26,359 nucleotides of DNA from Paenibacillus_AK sp041641375 (GCA_041641375.1 JBEPYM010000032.1:1-26359); one strand, 5' to 3'; shown: positions 8,013 through 16,485, counted from the stretch's first letter. Numbers and translations: made by a program. Notes: generated from the letters alone by a model not told the origin.

Positions 8013-8894
8013 CTACTCTTTCACCGAACCGAGCTTAATCCCATGTACAAAATATCGTTGAAGGAACGGATATACAAGGAGAATTGGAATCGTTGCAATT
8101 AAAATTTGCGAAGCCTTGACCGTCCGGTCGGACAACATTCGAAGCTCATCCGTTTCGAGTTTGCTTAGTTGATCATCTGTTAAATTTGTGAGAATGGTTT
8201 GCAACAAGGTCGCCATCGGATATTGGGTTTTATCTGTCATATACAACAGACCATCGAACCACGAATTCCAATGACTTACCATGGCAAACAAGCTGATCGT
8301 TGCAACCGCTGGCAAGGATACGGGCATGTAGACACTGAACAGCGTGCGTATGTGGTTTGCGCCATCGATATAGGCAGCTTCCCGGAGCGCTTTAGGTACG
8401 CTTCTGAAGAAATTGAGCATGAGCACAACATTGAATACAACCACAGCGTTTGGAAGAACAAGTGCCCATAACGAGTTGATCAGCCCTAGCTTCTGTACAA
8501 CCAGATACGTTGGAATCAAACCACCCGAAAACAGCGTCGTAAATACGAACAGCCACGTATAGGTCGATCTGCCCTTGAAGGTTTCATCCTCAAGCGAAAG
8601 CGGATAAGCTGCAACAAGTGTGAGTGTGACGGAGATCAGCGTTCCTATGGAAGTCCGAACAAAAGAATTCCATAACGACCCAACAAAATATTTGTTCTCC
8701 AGCGTAATCTTATACGCTTCCAGGTTAAAGCCGACCGGCCAAAGTCCAACAAAACCCCCTAATGCTGCCTCTCTGCTGCTGAAGGAAATCGCGACAATAT
8801 GAATGAGCGGGAGAATACAAAGACAGCCCAGAATGCCTACGCCCATAAGGTTAAAACTAGAAAATATTCGATAGGATAACGTCTTATGATACAT
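8013..8894 (-). CDS. Carbohydrate ABC transporter permease (YtcP/MalG-type)
   Basis: Inner-membrane subunit of a CUT1-type sugar importer, 293 residues, with several hydrophobic segments (first at about 13-37). Seen: the cytoplasmic EAA loop LREAAYIDGANHIRT (residues 170-184), which contacts the ATPase, and the C-terminal ending HGIKLGSVKE common in YtcP proteins. It starts 18 nt after the LplB-type gene, with GGGAG about 10 nt before the ATG. No ATPase gene lies nearby; such systems in Firmicutes usually borrow a shared MsmX-type ATPase encoded elsewhere (known of the family). The substrate is presumably the sugar cut by the GH2 enzyme downstream. Confidence 0.94.
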   Translation of the reverse strand: MYHKTLSYRIFSSFNLMGVGILGCLCILPLIHIVAISFSSREAALGGFVGLWPVGFNLEAYKITLENKYFVGSLWNSFVRTSIGTLISVTLTLVAAYPLSLEDETFKGRSTYTWLFVFTTLFSGGLIPTYLVVQKLGLINSLWALVLPNAVVVFNVVLMLNFFRSVPKALREAAYIDGANHIRTLFSVYMPVSLPAVATISLFAMVSHWNSWFDGLLYMTDKTQYPMATLLQTILTNLTDDQLSKLETDELRMLSDRTVKASQILIATIPILLVYPFLQRYFVHGIKLGSVKE

Positions 8895-8912
8895 ACCTTC
8901 ACAGCTCCCTAT

Positions 8913-9821
8913 TTAGAAAATCCGATAATTCGCAAATCTGCTAGCCAGGTAGTAAGAAATGTAGATCAAGATCAGACTGATTACGGATTTAAACATTCCA
9001 ACAGCCGTGGATAATCCAAATTGACCTTGTAAAATCCCTTTCCTGTACACATACGTATCAATAATGTCACCTGTACTGTAAACGAGAGGATTGTAAAGGT
9101 TAAACACCTGATCAAAGCCGGCATTCAAAATTTTTCCTAATGCCAACGTTCCCACTACGATCGTAATCGGCAGCATGGCTGGAATGGTTACATGAAAGGT
9201 CTGTTGAAGTCTCGTCGCGCCATCCACCTCAGCAGCCTCGTACAAGGAAGGATCCGTTCCGGCCAAAGCGGCGAGGAAAACGATTGTGCCAAAACCAAAA
9301 TCCTGCCAGGTGTCCGTAATGATCAACGTGAAGCGAAACCAGCTCGGATCTCCGAGGAAGAAGATCGGACCAACCCCGAACCAACCCAGAACACGATTTA
9401 CCGCGCCTCCTTGAGTGGATAGAATATCGAGAAAGATACCACCCAGAATAACCCAGGATAAGAAGTGCGGCAAATATACAAAGGTTTGGATCGTTCGTTT
9501 GAAAAACATGAGTCTGACTTCATTCAAGAATAAGGCAAAGAGAAAGGGTGCGGTTAGTCCTGCAACAATTTTTAACGACGCAATGATTAACGTATTCCAG
9601 ATGACCTGTCTGCTTTCTTGATAAGCGAATAAAGTTTCAAAGTTGCGCCATCCCACCCAAGGGGATCCTGTAAACCCAAGCCAAGGCTTATAGTTTTGGA
9701 ACGCTACCACCAATCCAGCCATCGGCAAATAATGGAAGATGAACAAGAAGGCAAATGGCAGTATTACCATCATGTGCAGCATCCAGTTTTGCTTCAAATT
9801 CCATTTCGTCTTGATCTTCAT
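8913..9821 (-). CDS. Carbohydrate ABC transporter permease (LplB-type)
   Basis: First gene of the block I transporter unit and partner of the YtcP-type permease. It has 302 residues with about six membrane segments. Seen: an N-terminal segment WMLHMMVILPFAFLFIFHY, the conserved SPWVGWRNFE region, the EAA loop LYEAAEVDGATRLQQT (about 194-208) and the DTYVYRKGILQGQFG stretch typical of LplB proteins. AGGAGAGG stands just before ATG 9821. The upstream 125 bp is shared with the divergent sensor kinase gene and holds a TACAAT -10 box and a cre-like site, so expression probably depends on that kinase system and on catabolite control. Confidence 0.94.
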   Translation of the reverse strand: MKIKTKWNLKQNWMLHMMVILPFAFLFIFHYLPMAGLVVAFQNYKPWLGFTGSPWVGWRNFETLFAYQESRQVIWNTLIIASLKIVAGLTAPFLFALFLNEVRLMFFKRTIQTFVYLPHFLSWVILGGIFLDILSTQGGAVNRVLGWFGVGPIFFLGDPSWFRFTLIITDTWQDFGFGTIVFLAALAGTDPSLYEAAEVDGATRLQQTFHVTIPAMLPITIVVGTLALGKILNAGFDQVFNLYNPLVYSTGDIIDTYVYRKGILQGQFGLSTAVGMFKSVISLILIYISYYLASRFANYRIF

Positions 9822-9838
9822 CCTATCCTCTCCTGTTG

Positions 9839-9852
9839 CGTAATCGCTTACT
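9839..9852 (-). promoter_or_regulatory. cre-like catabolite site before the block I transporter
   Basis: On the minus strand AGTAAGCGATTACG matches the Bacillus cre consensus TGWAANCGNTNWCA at 12 of 14 positions. It is nearly palindromic (GTAA...TTAC) and lies downstream of the predicted -10 box, a position where CcpA would repress. CcpA binding is inferred from consensus only. Confidence 0.5.
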
Positions 9853-9865
9853 TTCCATTATCGTA

Positions 9866-9894
9866 ATTGTAGCAAGGACTAACCTTCCCGCGAA
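9866..9894 (-). promoter_or_regulatory. Candidate promoter of the block I transporter unit
   Basis: On the minus strand TACAAT (9866-9871) is the best -10 box. The hexamer 17 nt upstream (9889-9894) reads TTCGCG, a poor -35, which would fit dependence on an activator such as the nearby YesN-type regulator. The TTGTTAACAA palindrome at 9902-9911 lies just beyond. Confidence 0.4.
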
Positions 9895-9946
9895 GGGTCG
9901 ATTGTTAACAACATGATACTTTATTAACCGAGTGGAGGCTGCTTAC

Positions 9947-11644
9947 ATGCTTGTGAAGGAAGGCTGGAGCATGAATATCTTTACTAAATTCACAGCGCTT
10001 CTGTTGCTGCTGCTCATACCGACTGGGTTGCTATACGGTTATTCCAATCATGTCAGCGTTCAGGTTATTGAGACAGAGCTGCAAAAATCCAGCTTGTCCT
10101 CTTTGATTCGTCTACAGACGCAAATCGATTCAATAGCTGAACAAATCTCGTTATCCAGCATGCTGCTGCTTGGAGACCCTAGTATTCGAGATATTCGTTT
10201 CTACTCGTTTTATAACGATACACTAGAGCTGAACAATGCCAAGAAGCAAATTACCGAGAAGCTTGCGATTCAGGCAGTCAGCAGCTCCTGGGTGCACGAC
10301 ATTACAGTGTATGGAGAGCGTGGCATCTTTCTGGCAAGTACAAACCGTTCATTACTTGCCGCAGAGCTCTTAAGTGACAACGTAAGCTCCAAGTGGGAGT
10401 ATATCTCTTCGCCGCAACCGCAGTTTCAACGAAGATTTCGTGCTGGAATCCAAGCGGAGGCTCCCTCCAGGGCTACGATAGATGTAGAGGTGCCCATTCA
10501 GCAGCTGATCAAGACGTTGGACGAGATGAAGCTTGGAACCCCAGGTGATCCGTTCCTATTTCACCCGCAGCATGGCTATATCGCCAACTCTTCCGCCGAC
10601 CCAATCCGACTTCGAGAGCTTATTACAAAGCTTTCAACGAAGGAGTTCCTGCAGGGCAACCAAACCATACAGCTTGATCACACGAGTTATCTTGTCAATT
10701 TCTCCATTAGTAAACAGCTGGGCTGGTACGTCGTCGATTATGTCCCGCTCGACAAAGTCCTTTCTCCTGTGAATGTATCACGAACCCTATTTTATGCATG
10801 CTCGGTTCTATTGCTGCTGCTGGGTATCGCTGCTGCCTTCCTGCTCTATCGCAATGTTCAAGTCCCGCTCAGCTTGCTCATGCGCTCGATGCAAAGAGTA
10901 AAGATCGGTGATTATTCCACAAGGCTGGGGCCGCGTAAGGATAAGGAGTTTCGATTCGTATTCTCCCGTTTTAACGAGATGACTCAGCAAATACAGACAC
11001 TGATTGAATCGGTTTACGAAGCCAAGCTTCGCGCGCGTGAATCGGAGCTGAAGCAGCTTCAGTCGCAGATCAATCCACATTTTCTGTATAATTGCTTGAA
11101 TTATGTCAAGCATATGGCTAGACTAGGCGACGAGGAATCCGTAGTGCGCATGGCCGTCAATCTGGCGGACTATTACCGATATGCAACAAGAGTGGAAAAA
11201 CAGAAGGTTATGGTCAAGGAAGAATTGAAGCTTGTCCGAAGTTATCTTGAAATTCAACAGATGCGGTTAAAACGAATGTCGTTTCTGATCGAAGTGCCTG
11301 AGCATGTGAGTGATCGATCCATCCCTCGACTGCTAATCCAACCCATTGTTGAAAATGCAGTCATTCATGGAATCGAACAAATTGGTAGAGAAGGGTTGAT
11401 CCGGATCACGGGAGGCGATGAGAAGGAGCGTATATATGTGCAGGTTGAGGATAACGGACCGGGAATGGAGGAGGATGCGTTGTCTACACTTAGGGGGAAG
11501 CTTGAAAAGCCGCTGGATGAAGAGATGGGCTGCGGGCTGTGGAACGTTCATCAACGTCTGCGTTTGACCTTTGGGGAGCAAGCCGGCCTGGAGATTCGTT
11601 CCAAGCCGGGAGAAGGGACTATCATTCGATTATGGCTCCATTGA
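9947..11644 (+). CDS. Sensor histidine kinase, YesM type
   Basis: Membrane sensor that phosphorylates a YesN-type regulator in response to an extracellular sugar signal (family knowledge). Seen in 565 residues: a first membrane segment (about 14-31), an extracellular sensor region of about 245 residues, a second membrane segment (about 279-302), a HAMP domain, the phospho-acceptor QINPHFLYN with His378, an N-box (IVENAVIHG, near 468) and G boxes (DNGPGM near 500, GCGLWNVHQRL). ATG 9947 is chosen because GGAGG lies 8 nt upstream; GTG 9932 and ATG 9971 (preceded by AAGGAAGG) are alternatives. It is divergent from the transporter. Its last 15 bp overlap the end of the response regulator gene on the opposite strand. 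Confidence 0.94.
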   Translation: MLVKEGWSMNIFTKFTALLLLLLIPTGLLYGYSNHVSVQVIETELQKSSLSSLIRLQTQIDSIAEQISLSSMLLLGDPSIRDIRFYSFYNDTLELNNAKKQITEKLAIQAVSSSWVHDITVYGERGIFLASTNRSLLAAELLSDNVSSKWEYISSPQPQFQRRFRAGIQAEAPSRATIDVEVPIQQLIKTLDEMKLGTPGDPFLFHPQHGYIANSSADPIRLRELITKLSTKEFLQGNQTIQLDHTSYLVNFSISKQLGWYVVDYVPLDKVLSPVNVSRTLFYACSVLLLLLGIAAAFLLYRNVQVPLSLLMRSMQRVKIGDYSTRLGPRKDKEFRFVFSRFNEMTQQIQTLIESVYEAKLRARESELKQLQSQINPHFLYNCLNYVKHMARLGDEESVVRMAVNLADYYRYATRVEKQKVMVKEELKLVRSYLEIQQMRLKRMSFLIEVPEHVSDRSIPRLLIQPIVENAVIHGIEQIGREGLIRITGGDEKERIYVQVEDNGPGMEEDALSTLRGKLEKPLDEEMGCGLWNVHQRLRLTFGEQAGLEIRSKPGEGTIIRLWLH

Positions 11645-13279
11645 TACACGGAATTCTTGAGGGGTTTTTCCGTAATAGGTTTTAAATAAGCGAATAAAAT
11701 ATTGTGCATTCTGATACGCCAGCTTCTCAGAAATTTCATAGATGCGCATATTAGTTGTCCGCAGTAATTCCGCCGCTTTCTCCATGCGAAAGCGAAACAG
11801 GAAATCGCTAATATTTTCGCCGGTTTCCAGCTTATATATTTTAGACAGATACACCGGGTGCAGATGGACATGATCGGCCAGCTCCTGCAAGGAGTAATGA
11901 CGGACCGATTCGGACTCGACGTAGCGTTGCAGCTTCTGGATCACTGCGCCTCTTGTACTGCTCATTTCCTGCTTCAGATCGTCGCGAATGTTGCCGAGAA
12001 CCTCCAGGGACCATTCTTTAAATTGATTGATCGACCTGTTGCCTTCCCATTCCGAAATAAATCCGAAGGACGGACCGATCAGATCGATCAAAAGCTTCCC
12101 ATTTCGGTGAACAATATGAGAGTAGGCGGCGGTGATCGTAAAGAAGGCTTCAAGCACATGCTCCTGGGAATCGTTCCAATCCTGCTCCAATTCATCAAAG
12201 ATGCGGTGCAGCTTCTGTTCTGCTTCCTCCCACCGACCTGCTTCCAGGATATGAACCAGCAGCGGCGGTTCATACATGGATTTCAGACTGCGGATCCCCT
12301 CTTGCTCCACTTGAATATCGGAGGTGATGAACAGCTCGTTTTCCATCCCGATTTTTCGCCGAACGGTGTGTAACGCATGTTGGTATAACTTGAATACACC
12401 CACGTTTAAAGGTACCCAGTTCGTGAGGATGATTGAAATTTTTCGCTTTAAATATTGACGGACACATTGCTGTAGTCGACTCGCCGTTCGATCCAGCAAT
12501 TCCTTGCGATAATTTGTAAAACCGTCTCCATACTTGGCCTGCGCCTTGTTTTTCCCTCGCAGCTTAAGCAGCATAACGATATAGTCGTGGTCGTCCGAAC
12601 AATGCCATACCCGAAAGTGCCTTTCCATAAATATCTCTTCGGCAATATTGCATATGCCAAATTCATACAGCGCAATATCGTTCGCGTGCAAATCCCTCCA
12701 CTCATCTTCAATTCGGATCAGCACAAGTGCCACATCTTCATGGACCTCAAAAGGAAGTTTCAATAATTCCAGCTTCTCCGCCATGATCGGGTCCGCATAC
12801 GTTCGGCCATGGAGCAATTCCTCCAACAGCTTCGCCCGTAATACAGGAAGGTTGGCATGTAGGCCAGATAAAGCACGCTCGTAGGAGGATTTCGTCTGCC
12901 ATTCTTCGGAGATGTTACGGATTAAACGCTGGATACAGGCATGAAATTCCTCATCTCGAACAGGCTTCAACAAATAATCGTCAACCTGATTCGCCAAGGC
13001 TTGCTTGGCATATTCGAAGTCTGCATGGCCGGATACGATCACGATCTTGATGTTCGGATGTCGAATGCGTATATGCTGGATGAGCTCCAGCCCATCCATC
13101 TCCGGCATGCGTATATCCGTCATTACGATATCAATGGATTGTCGTTCAAGCACCTGCAAGGCTTCCGCGGCAGAATAGGATTTGTGTATTTCTTCAACCC
13201 CAAGCTCCTGCCAAGGAACGGTTGACGCCAGCGAGTCGACTACATAGGTTTCATCATCTACGAGCAATACGTGGTACAT
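11630..13279 (-). CDS. Response regulator with AraC-type DNA-binding domain (YesN type)
   Basis: Cytoplasmic transcription factor, 549 residues, presumably the partner of the YesM-type kinase encoded next to it on the opposite strand. Seen: a receiver domain (1-120) with acidic residues Asp8/Asp9, phospho-acceptor Asp55 in VMTDIRMPEMDG and the conserved Lys in LLKPV; a long middle region of about 300 residues; and a C-terminal pair of AraC helix-turn-helix motifs (about 447-549, with YSLQELADHVHLHPVYLSKI and a final YYGKTPQEFR). An AGGGGGAT purine run precedes the ATG. Kinase and regulator normally lie in tandem in this family; here they are convergent. Expected target: the block I transporter promoter, possibly others. 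Confidence 0.94.
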   Translation of the reverse strand: MYHVLLVDDETYVVDSLASTVPWQELGVEEIHKSYSAAEALQVLERQSIDIVMTDIRMPEMDGLELIQHIRIRHPNIKIVIVSGHADFEYAKQALANQVDDYLLKPVRDEEFHACIQRLIRNISEEWQTKSSYERALSGLHANLPVLRAKLLEELLHGRTYADPIMAEKLELLKLPFEVHEDVALVLIRIEDEWRDLHANDIALYEFGICNIAEEIFMERHFRVWHCSDDHDYIVMLLKLRGKNKAQAKYGDGFTNYRKELLDRTASRLQQCVRQYLKRKISIILTNWVPLNVGVFKLYQHALHTVRRKIGMENELFITSDIQVEQEGIRSLKSMYEPPLLVHILEAGRWEEAEQKLHRIFDELEQDWNDSQEHVLEAFFTITAAYSHIVHRNGKLLIDLIGPSFGFISEWEGNRSINQFKEWSLEVLGNIRDDLKQEMSSTRGAVIQKLQRYVESESVRHYSLQELADHVHLHPVYLSKIYKLETGENISDFLFRFRMEKAAELLRTTNMRIYEISEKLAYQNAQYFIRLFKTYYGKTPQEFRVSMEP

Positions 13280-13316
13280 GGCATCCCCCTGTTTAGGCTC
13301 TATGGCTTTTCTTATT

Positions 13317-13345
13317 AGTGTAGTAGAAAATGTGAGAATTGAGAA
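13317..13345 (-). promoter_or_regulatory. Candidate promoter of the response regulator gene
   Basis: On the minus strand TACACT (13317-13322) follows TTCTCA (13340-13345) with a 17-nt spacer, about 40 nt before the start codon. A GTTAA...TTAAC palindrome (13348-13361) lies just upstream of the -35 and could be a regulator site. Moderate match only. Confidence 0.35.
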
Positions 13346-13389
13346 TGGTTAATCTTTTAACGTCATCGTACATTTCTGATCACAAATAG

Positions 13390-13432
13390 AGGGACCTCAA
13401 AGCGGCTGCAGCCGCCCCGGGGTCCCTTTTTT
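13390..13432 (+). terminator. GC-rich terminator, best oriented for plus-strand transcripts
   Basis: Outer arms AGGGACC (13390-13396) and GGTCCCT (13421-13427) enclose a self-complementary GCGGCTGCAGCCGC (13402-13415) and are followed on the plus strand by six T. On the minus strand only CTATTTG follows, so termination there would be weaker. The flanking genes are both on the minus strand, so the hairpin would chiefly stop transcripts running antisense to the regulator gene, and perhaps also close the sulfatase unit. Confidence 0.65.
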
Positions 13433-13448
13433 CTGTCGGTACACCGAA

Positions 13449-13574
13449 CTAGAAGTATTGCTCAAGCTCCCTGCCTCCGGTATCCAGATAAAGCAAGGCT
13501 AACAGCAGGAAGCCCACGCCATCCACTGCATCATACCATCTGGCTCCCGTATATTCCATATAAGTTGCGTTCAT
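13449..13574 (-). CDS. Small ORF, 41 residues, unrecognised
   Basis: A short reading frame starts 37 nt after the sulfatase stop, with a good Shine-Dalgarno (AAGGAG, 9 nt before the ATG), and ends at a TAG. The peptide begins MNATYMEYTGARWYDAV, then has a hydrophobic stretch GVGFLLLALLYL (about residues 19-30) and ends TGGRELEQYF. I do not recognise it. It could be a small membrane-associated peptide, or the remnant of the end of a larger gene. It lies in the only gap longer than 300 bp (13280-13611), which also holds the GC-rich terminator and the regulator promoter. Confidence 0.4.
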   Translation of the reverse strand: MNATYMEYTGARWYDAVDGVGFLLLALLYLDTGGRELEQYF

Positions 13575-13611
13575 CAGAGGAGTCTCCTTCTAGTCATCCC
13601 GCAAAATGAAG

Positions 13612-14937
13612 TTAAAAACCAAGTTCTGCACGACGTAACCGGAACTGAGAAACTGCCTCTGCATAGTCCGGCTCCTGAATGAAATTAACCGTCTCTTCCG
13701 GGTTTCTAACCAAGTCAAACAACACCTCCGGTATCGACTCTCCATAATATTGGTATTTGAGTGAATCTCGTTTAATCATCAGATTGGTCCCTCCAAACTG
13801 CGATACCGATTCGTTCATCCAACACTCTCGTCCATCCGCCCCATCCTCCATGAGCGGTACGAGGCTGCGGCTATCCAGCCTGTCCGGAATCGGCGTACCC
13901 GTCAGCTCGCATAACGTTGCAAATAGATCACATAGATTAACATTCGCCTCTACACGCTTACCCTGTGGAAATCGAGTCGGATAGCGAACGATGAACGGGA
14001 CCTTGACACTCGCCTCGAAAAATTTTTGCTTTTCCCAAATTCCATGCTGTCCGAGCATTTCGCCATGGTCACTCGTATACACGATGATCCATTCATCCAG
14101 GTTTTGTCCTGCTTGTTGCAAAGCATCCATGACTCTTCCAAACATCTGATCCATCGTTTCGACCATGCCATAATAGGCTGCTGTCGCCCGGCGAAGCTCC
14201 CGTTCAGAAGCATCTACACCTGGCTTTACTTGTCTTTGGCTCAGGAACGGATGCTCAAATACCATTTGATTCAGATAAGGCTCAACTCGGTTTAGATAAT
14301 AATGAAATTTCTCTTCGCTTGTAAAATAGGGATAATGTGGCTGCAGCAAACTTATTTTCAGAAGCAAAGGCTGTGTTTGCTCCCGGTCATAATAACCGTT
14401 CAAAAAATAATCCTCAATGAACCGAATTGCACCCTCAACAGCAAATTCATCGTGAGATATGATCGGACCTCTGCCTACCCCTGCCCGTGCAATTTCCTTG
14501 ACATCGCTCCACTTGAATCCGGTGCCTCTCCGATACCGCTGTGCTCGTTCTCCCAAATACCTCGCATCCACATGTATATCTCCGGATATTCTGCGTGTCC
14601 AGCCCTGCATTTGATCTGTTCCCATATGGTGCAGCTTACCGCTCACAACCGTCTCATAGCCATATTCAGCAAGACGTCTCGCGAATGTCATAGAGCCTGG
14701 CGGCAAATCCTGACCGTACACCTCACAGCCGCATGTACGTGGAAACTGGCCAGCCATCATACTTTGTCTGGCTGGTATACAGATTGGGGACGGGGTGTAC
14801 GCATTAGTAAATGTAAAGCCCGTGCGAGCCAATTGATCCAGATGCGGTGTTCGGATAATCGAATTTCCGGTAAAACCGGCTATATCCGCACGATGCTCAT
14901 CACTCATCAGAAACAAGATGTTCGGCGGTTGATTCAA
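13612..14937 (-). CDS. Sulfatase (choline-sulfatase-like subgroup)
   Basis: Formylglycine-dependent sulfatase of about 440 residues, full length, with no signal peptide and so likely cytoplasmic. Seen: the N-terminal metal site NILFLMSDEHRAD; the signature CIPAR (Cys about 53 from TTG 14937), whose Cys would be converted to formylglycine; SGKLHHMG; and the C-terminal metal motif YTSDHGEMLGQHG with the following KQKFFE. TTG 14937 is favoured by GGAAGGGG upstream; ATG 14958 is in frame but has no Shine-Dalgarno. It belongs to a different subgroup from the sulfatase at the window start (SGKLHH here, FGKWHI there), so two distinct sulfate positions may be removed. The 111-bp gap upstream shows no clear terminator, so read-through from the six-hairpin gene is plausible. 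Confidence 0.93.
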   Translation of the reverse strand: MNQPPNILFLMSDEHRADIAGFTGNSIIRTPHLDQLARTGFTFTNAYTPSPICIPARQSMMAGQFPRTCGCEVYGQDLPPGSMTFARRLAEYGYETVVSGKLHHMGTDQMQGWTRRISGDIHVDARYLGERAQRYRRGTGFKWSDVKEIARAGVGRGPIISHDEFAVEGAIRFIEDYFLNGYYDREQTQPLLLKISLLQPHYPYFTSEEKFHYYLNRVEPYLNQMVFEHPFLSQRQVKPGVDASERELRRATAAYYGMVETMDQMFGRVMDALQQAGQNLDEWIIVYTSDHGEMLGQHGIWEKQKFFEASVKVPFIVRYPTRFPQGKRVEANVNLCDLFATLCELTGTPIPDRLDSRSLVPLMEDGADGRECWMNESVSQFGGTNLMIKRDSLKYQYYGESIPEVLFDLVRNPEETVNFIQEPDYAEAVSQFRLRRAELGF

Positions 14938-15048
14938 AGATAGCACCCCTTCCAACATACATATTTCTTATTTGTTAAATAACCCATATATATCCATTAA
15001 AGCAGGTTAATTCCTGACCAAAGCTTCTTCTTTCTTCTCCTTCACTTA

Positions 15049-16485
15049 TTACCTGCGATGCTGGGCGCGCAGCGCTGCGTCAAGCTGTGCGGCAATCCCC
15101 ATGCCCATCTGCGACATCACTCGATAACCGCTTCGCTGCAGCGCCTCACCGCCTTTGTTCGACTGAGCGACTCCGCCAAGCACACCATCGGACGTTATGA
15201 AAGGAGCGAGTGCTTCATAGGTTCGTATGGCAGCTTGCGTCGCCTCTTCGCCCAGAAATCCGCTGTTCGCACCTAACGCGAGGGAAGCGGCAATTCCAGC
15301 CGAGCCGGACGTGTCCGCGCCTGTATCCGGTTCATCCGTGAATACCGCCCACAAGCCGTCATCCATCTGATGCTTCATCGCCACACGGCTCACACGTATG
15401 AACTCCTGCTGCACATCTTCCGTACCGAACAAGTCCGGCAGCTCGCGAAGCGTACGAATGAGGCCAAGCATATACCAGGCATATGCGCGGGACCAATTGG
15501 TGAACGACAGGCTGCCATCCCGATGGTAGCGCAGCGCCAGGTCGTCTCCGCGTACCAGCTGGCTCGCGCGCACTCGCAGCTGCCGCAACGCCGCATCTTT
15601 CAGATCATTGCGACCATAGATACGAGCGAGCACGGCCATCGGATAGGCAATTGTATAGCTGCCTTCCGCCGACAGCATGCCGCCATCCCATATCGCTCCA
15701 TCCACCTCCGTATGCGCGAGCCAGAAGCTGATCGCCTCGGCAATGGATGGGTGGTCAGGCTGCAGTCGGGCCAGCGCAGCGAATGGCAATGTTCCTTCGA
15801 TGCCGTACACCTTGCCGTCTACCGGCTCGCTTCGTGGATTCTCGTACACGAGCGAGCCGTTCGGATCGAAGAACAGCGCCAGATGAGCTTTGGCTGTAAT
15901 TCGGGCATGATCCCAGCCATATGCGTCCGACAGGTCAAGCAGACCGTCAAGTACACATCCCTCCATCCAGCTGAATTGCTGTATCGAGGATAATGAGCAC
16001 AAGCGCTCGTTCAGCGCTGCCCAAAGCTCTCCGCCACTCGAATTCGTGTCTGCCACGAGATGAGGAACGAGTAGGGAGGCCTCACGCAAGACGACGTCCG
16101 GCTCGCCGGTGAAGAACCAGAACGGCTGATGTCCGGATGTCATGCGCAGTGTGATGCCCTCCCTGAACACGGCAGCCGTATCCTCGGCAGTAAGCCTGAT
16201 TTCGAACGGCTGATGAACATAAGCGTACCGAATGTCTAATTCACCGATTACACGCCCCGATAGACGAAGCGCAACTTCAATCCGTTTCTCCTCACGCACA
16301 TCAAGTGCTGCACTCAAGCGCAGACGCGAAGGCCCCGCGATGTCGTCGCCCTCCCAGGCAAGCTCGGCGCGAGAGTCGTTGCCTGCTTCTCCAATTGCTG
16401 CAGCGCTCCAGCCGAAAGGTATGCGCTTCCCCTCAGGTACCGGCGAGCGAATAGCTGCAAGTGTTTTTCCATACGAAATGTCCAT
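15049..16485 (-). CDS. GH88/GH105-like six-hairpin glycosidase (possible unsaturated uronyl hydrolase)
   Basis: Predicted (alpha/alpha)6-barrel enzyme that would remove the 4,5-unsaturated uronate left by a lyase. Seen in 478 residues: an N-terminal region of about 165 residues rich in beta strands; then helical-barrel segments (YGIEGTLPFAALARL, AYPMAVLARIYGR); the family-like FTNWSRAYAWYMLGL; DDGLWAVFTDEPDTGADTSGSAG, which resembles the GH105 stretch around the conserved ETSGTA; and VLGGVAQSNKGG. By eye, the position of the catalytic Asp of GH105 (WDDT in YteR) reads SAEGSYT, with IWDGG close by, so the catalytic residue is uncertain. ATG 16485 is chosen for GAGGGG 8 nt upstream; ATG 16503 is in frame. 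No signal peptide. GC-rich compared with its neighbours. Confidence 0.75.
   Translation of the reverse strand: MDISYGKTLAAIRSPVPEGKRIPFGWSAAAIGEAGNDSRAELAWEGDDIAGPSRLRLSAALDVREEKRIEVALRLSGRVIGELDIRYAYVHQPFEIRLTAEDTAAVFREGITLRMTSGHQPFWFFTGEPDVVLREASLLVPHLVADTNSSGGELWAALNERLCSLSSIQQFSWMEGCVLDGLLDLSDAYGWDHARITAKAHLALFFDPNGSLVYENPRSEPVDGKVYGIEGTLPFAALARLQPDHPSIAEAISFWLAHTEVDGAIWDGGMLSAEGSYTIAYPMAVLARIYGRNDLKDAALRQLRVRASQLVRGDDLALRYHRDGSLSFTNWSRAYAWYMLGLIRTLRELPDLFGTEDVQQEFIRVSRVAMKHQMDDGLWAVFTDEPDTGADTSGSAGIAASLALGANSGFLGEEATQAAIRTYEALAPFITSDGVLGGVAQSNKGGEALQRSGYRVMSQMGMGIAAQLDAALRAQHRR

Noticed and set aside
9883..9896. Short hairpin CCTTC/GAAGG between kinase and transporter genes
   Set aside because: Only 5 bp of stem and no T-run; not a terminator, and not distinctive enough to call an operator.
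13302..13352. 16-residue plus-strand frame opposite the regulator leader
   Set aside because: No ribosome site or promoter; it lies over the regulator promoter and is too short to support.
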